This document shows positions 61,772 through 64,000 of a stretch of 64,000 nt of DNA, one piece after another; within the stretch, counting starts at the first letter, position 1; every line of letters begins with the position of its first letter. The DNA is taken from contig NZ_RWBG01000001.1 of the NCBI RefSeq assembly GCF_003944795.1, positions 682,001 to 746,000 on the forward strand, given 5' to 3'. The notes under the pieces were generated by a model. That model worked only from the letters and a program-made list of their open reading frames with translations, did not search any database and had not been told where the DNA came from. This stretch comes from Mangrovimonas spongiae. Lineage in GTDB: Bacteria; Bacteroidota; Bacteroidia; Flavobacteriales; Flavobacteriaceae. A program made the translations under genes and the position numbers.

Positions 61772-63898
61772 ATGGCAGTTTTAAATAATATTAGAAAACG
61801 CGGACTATTTTTAATCATAATCATTGCATTAGCATTATTCTCATTTGTACTAGCAGATTTGTTTAGAAATAGCGATGCCTTAATGAACAAATCTCAAAAC
61901 GTTGTTGCTACCATAAACGGTAAAGATATTACCAGAGAAAACTTTATGCAAAAGGTAGAAGCCGCCCAAAGACAAATGGGAGGAAATGGTACAACCACTC
62001 AAGCAATGAATAGAGTGTGGAACCAAGAGCTAAGACAAGCCGTTCTACAAACACAATTTGAAGAATTAGGATTAAGCATTGAAACAGATGAAATGAAAGA
62101 CTTGCTAAGAACAAGCTTAGCAAACAATCCAAACTTTCAAAATGCCGCAGGACTTTTTGATGAGGCAAAAATGAACGAATATATTGCCAACCTAAAAGCA
62201 ACTTCAGATGTAGCTTACCAACAATGGGTAGATTACGAAAACAGTATAGCAACAAACTCTTTACAGCAAGATTACTTTAATATGGTAAAAGCTGGAATGA
62301 TGGGAACTGTTGCCGAAGGAGAATTAGAGTACAAACTTCAAAACGATAAAGTTGACATTAAATTTGTACAAGTGCCTTATAGCTCTATTCCAGATAGTAC
62401 AGTAACTGTATCAAAATCTGAAATTAAAGCCTACGTGCAAGACCACAAAAACGAATTTGAAGTTGAAGAAACTAGAGATGTACGTTATGTAATGTTTGAA
62501 GAAAAAGCTTCGTTAGAAGATGAAAACGCCATTAAAAAAGACCTTACAGATCTTTTAAAAGACAAGGTTGAGTATAATGACGTAACAGATAGTAACGACA
62601 CCATAGTTGGGTTTGGTCATGTAACAAACAACAAATCTTACATTAACAGACATTCTGATATTAAATTCCAAGATCGTTTTCAATTCAAATCAGAAATCTC
62701 AAAAACAATTGCCGATAGCGTTTATAACTTAAATGTAGGTGATGTTTACGGACCTTATAAAGACGCTGGTTATTTCAAATTAACAAAAGTAATTGAAACT
62801 AAAAACTTACCAGATTCTGCACAAGCAAGACATATTTTAATTCCTTTTGTAGGAGCGTCAAGTGCCGGTCCAGAAGTAACACAAACCGAAACTCAAGCAA
62901 AAACTACTGCCGACAGCCTATTAAATGAGTTGAAAAACGATTTATCTAAATTTGAAACTTTTGTAACAGAATTTTCTTCAGATCAAGGAAGTGTAGAAAA
63001 AGGTGGTAGATACGAATACTTTAGTTATAATACTATGGTGCCAGCTTTTAGAGACTTTGTTTTTGAAAATGACAAAGGCGAATTAGGCGTTGTAAAATCA
63101 CCGTTTGGCTTCCATATTATTGAAGTAGAAGGTCATAAAAACGAACAAAAAGTTCTTAAACTAGGAACTATTGCTAGAGAAATTGAGCCTTCAGAAAAAA
63201 CTATTGATAATGTATTTATGGATGTGTCTAAATTTGAAATAGCTCTTGAAGATGGCGATTTTGAAACATTAGCCAAAGAAAAAGAATATGCCGTACGCCC
63301 AGTTAATGGTGTGAAAATTCTAGATGAAAGTATCCCTGGTTTATCAAGCCAAAGACCAATAGTTCGTTGGGCTTTTGAAGAAGGAACAAAAGTGGGCGAT
63401 TATAAACGTTTTACAGTTCCAGGAGGCTATGCCGTTGTACAAGTAGTAGGAAAACATGCCGCTGGCTTAATGGATGCCGAAGAAGCTTCTGTAAAAGTAT
63501 TACCAATTTTAAGAAAGCAGAAAAAAGCAGCGCAAATTAGAGAGCGTATTACAGCAACGACATTGCAAGATTTAGCATCAGCAGAAAGTACTTCTGTAAG
63601 ATCATCAATGGCAATTAACATGAAAAACCCTACCATATCTGGTGCAGGACAAGAACCATTAGTTGTTGGACAAGCGTTTGCTATGGAAGAGGGTGAAACA
63701 TCAAACTTAATTGATGGTGAAAAAGGAGTTTACATGATTGAAGTAACTAAGAAATCACCTGCTGCTGGTATGGATAATTACCAAGGGTTTTCTTATCAAG
63801 TAGAACAGCAAAAAGTAAATTCTGTAAATTCTAAGCTATATAATGCTTTAAAAGACCAAGCAGAAATTGAAGATAATAGAGCCAATACGGTTCAGTAA
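61772..63898 (+). CDS. PpiD/SurA-like periplasmic chaperone and peptidyl-prolyl isomerase
   Basis: 708 residues from ATG 61772 (MAVLNNIRKRGLFLIIIIA), which follows AAAGAAAAGA; an in-frame ATG at 61727 would lie at or before the inferred transcription start. One N-terminal membrane anchor (about 11-30), a SurA-N-like helical part (TINGKDITRENFMQKVEAAQ) and a parvulin domain in the middle (about 365-480, ARHILIPFV ... FGFHIIEVEGHK), then a second, degenerate parvulin-like part. It aids folding of outer-membrane proteins at the periplasmic face of the inner membrane. The terminator at 63918 follows. Confidence 0.92.
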   Translation: MAVLNNIRKRGLFLIIIIALALFSFVLADLFRNSDALMNKSQNVVATINGKDITRENFMQKVEAAQRQMGGNGTTTQAMNRVWNQELRQAVLQTQFEELGLSIETDEMKDLLRTSLANNPNFQNAAGLFDEAKMNEYIANLKATSDVAYQQWVDYENSIATNSLQQDYFNMVKAGMMGTVAEGELEYKLQNDKVDIKFVQVPYSSIPDSTVTVSKSEIKAYVQDHKNEFEVEETRDVRYVMFEEKASLEDENAIKKDLTDLLKDKVEYNDVTDSNDTIVGFGHVTNNKSYINRHSDIKFQDRFQFKSEISKTIADSVYNLNVGDVYGPYKDAGYFKLTKVIETKNLPDSAQARHILIPFVGASSAGPEVTQTETQAKTTADSLLNELKNDLSKFETFVTEFSSDQGSVEKGGRYEYFSYNTMVPAFRDFVFENDKGELGVVKSPFGFHIIEVEGHKNEQKVLKLGTIAREIEPSEKTIDNVFMDVSKFEIALEDGDFETLAKEKEYAVRPVNGVKILDESIPGLSSQRPIVRWAFEEGTKVGDYKRFTVPGGYAVVQVVGKHAAGLMDAEEASVKVLPILRKQKKAAQIRERITATTLQDLASAESTSVRSSMAINMKNPTISGAGQEPLVVGQAFAMEEGETSNLIDGEKGVYMIEVTKKSPAAGMDNYQGFSYQVEQQKVNSVNSKLYNALKDQAEIEDNRANTVQ

Positions 63899-63917
63899 TT
63901 AGCTTTAAAATACAAAT

Positions 63918-63948
63918 AAAAAAGCCTCACATTGCGTGAGGCTTTTTT
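63918..63948. terminator. Intrinsic terminator after the PpiD-like gene
   Basis: AAAAAAGCCTCAC / GTGAGGCTTTTTT, 13-bp perfect stem with a 5-base loop and T-run. Confidence 0.9.
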
Positions 63949-64000
63949 TATAAAATCATCTTGTTGTAGGGGATAATAGTTTTATATCCTTTTTCTAAAA

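Noticed and set aside
1-64000. CRISPR array, insertion sequence, prophage or integron
   Set aside because: No regularly spaced repeats, transposase, integrase or phage structural genes were seen on either strand; the only repeats are the short ones listed.

Overview
The window looks like chromosomal DNA of a marine-type member of the Flavobacteriaceae (Bacteroidota). The DNA is AT-rich and promoters match the Bacteroidota -7 box TAnnTTTG. It encodes SusC/SusD/SusE proteins, two proteins with type IX secretion (T9SS) C-terminal signals (one type A, one type B), a GH97 SusB-type enzyme, and mevalonate-pathway genes, which are typical of Flavobacteriia. The genus cannot be fixed from the sequence alone.

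Layout. 1-5.7 kb: a truncated metallophosphatase lipoprotein, a divergent membrane protein that fuses an HD hydrolase domain to a Pycsar-effector-type transmembrane module (PycTM), and a convergent GAF-domain protein. 5.8-13.6 kb: a galactan/galactose locus. GH53 endo-galactanase and GH2 beta-galactosidase (minus strand) diverge from a GntR regulator followed by galM, galK and galT (plus strand). A tandem 9-bp repeat in the shared promoter is a likely operator. 13.6-37.4 kb: a complete starch/maltodextrin utilisation locus. SusC-SusD-SusE and a T9SS-secreted alpha-amylase (minus) diverge from a LacI-type regulator, a sugar symporter, beta-phosphoglucomutase, a GH65 phosphorylase, two GH13 lipoproteins, a CBM-esterase-GH31 fusion and a GH97 alpha-glucosidase (plus). 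Extracellular starch would be cut by the T9SS amylase and by surface lipoproteins, imported through SusCD, trimmed in the periplasm by GH31/GH97/GH13, taken across the inner membrane by the symporter, and split by phosphorolysis plus pgmB into glycolytic intermediates.

37.4-49 kb: a large repetitive T9SS type B surface protein, SelO, a thioesterase, a flavoprotein, a DUF1697 protein, mevalonate diphosphate decarboxylase, a mevalonate-kinase-like GHMP kinase, a UbiA prenyltransferase, and an RsuA/RluB-like pseudouridine synthase homologue whose catalytic Asp is replaced by Gly. 49-52.9 kb: a polyamine operon (arginine decarboxylase, agmatinase, deoxyhypusine-synthase homologue, small acidic protein), preceded by a 322-bp leader that folds by eye into a nested stem plus pseudoknot. 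53-64 kb: VOC protein, RMD1/DUF155 protein, alpha/beta hydrolase, purine nucleoside phosphorylase, tRNA-Phe, then an envelope-biogenesis run: coaX, an outer-membrane protein, a TPR protein, LptC, a small membrane protein, a CorC/HlyC-type protein and a PpiD-like chaperone.

The most unusual items are the structured RNA candidate upstream of the arginine decarboxylase, the SusD with an embedded SusE-type starch-binding domain, the HD-PycTM fusion without a neighbouring cyclase, the pseudouridine synthase homologue without its catalytic Asp, the CBM-esterase-GH31 fusion, and REP-like palindromes whose two stems differ by a compensatory base pair. No CRISPR array, insertion sequence, phage or integrase gene was seen.
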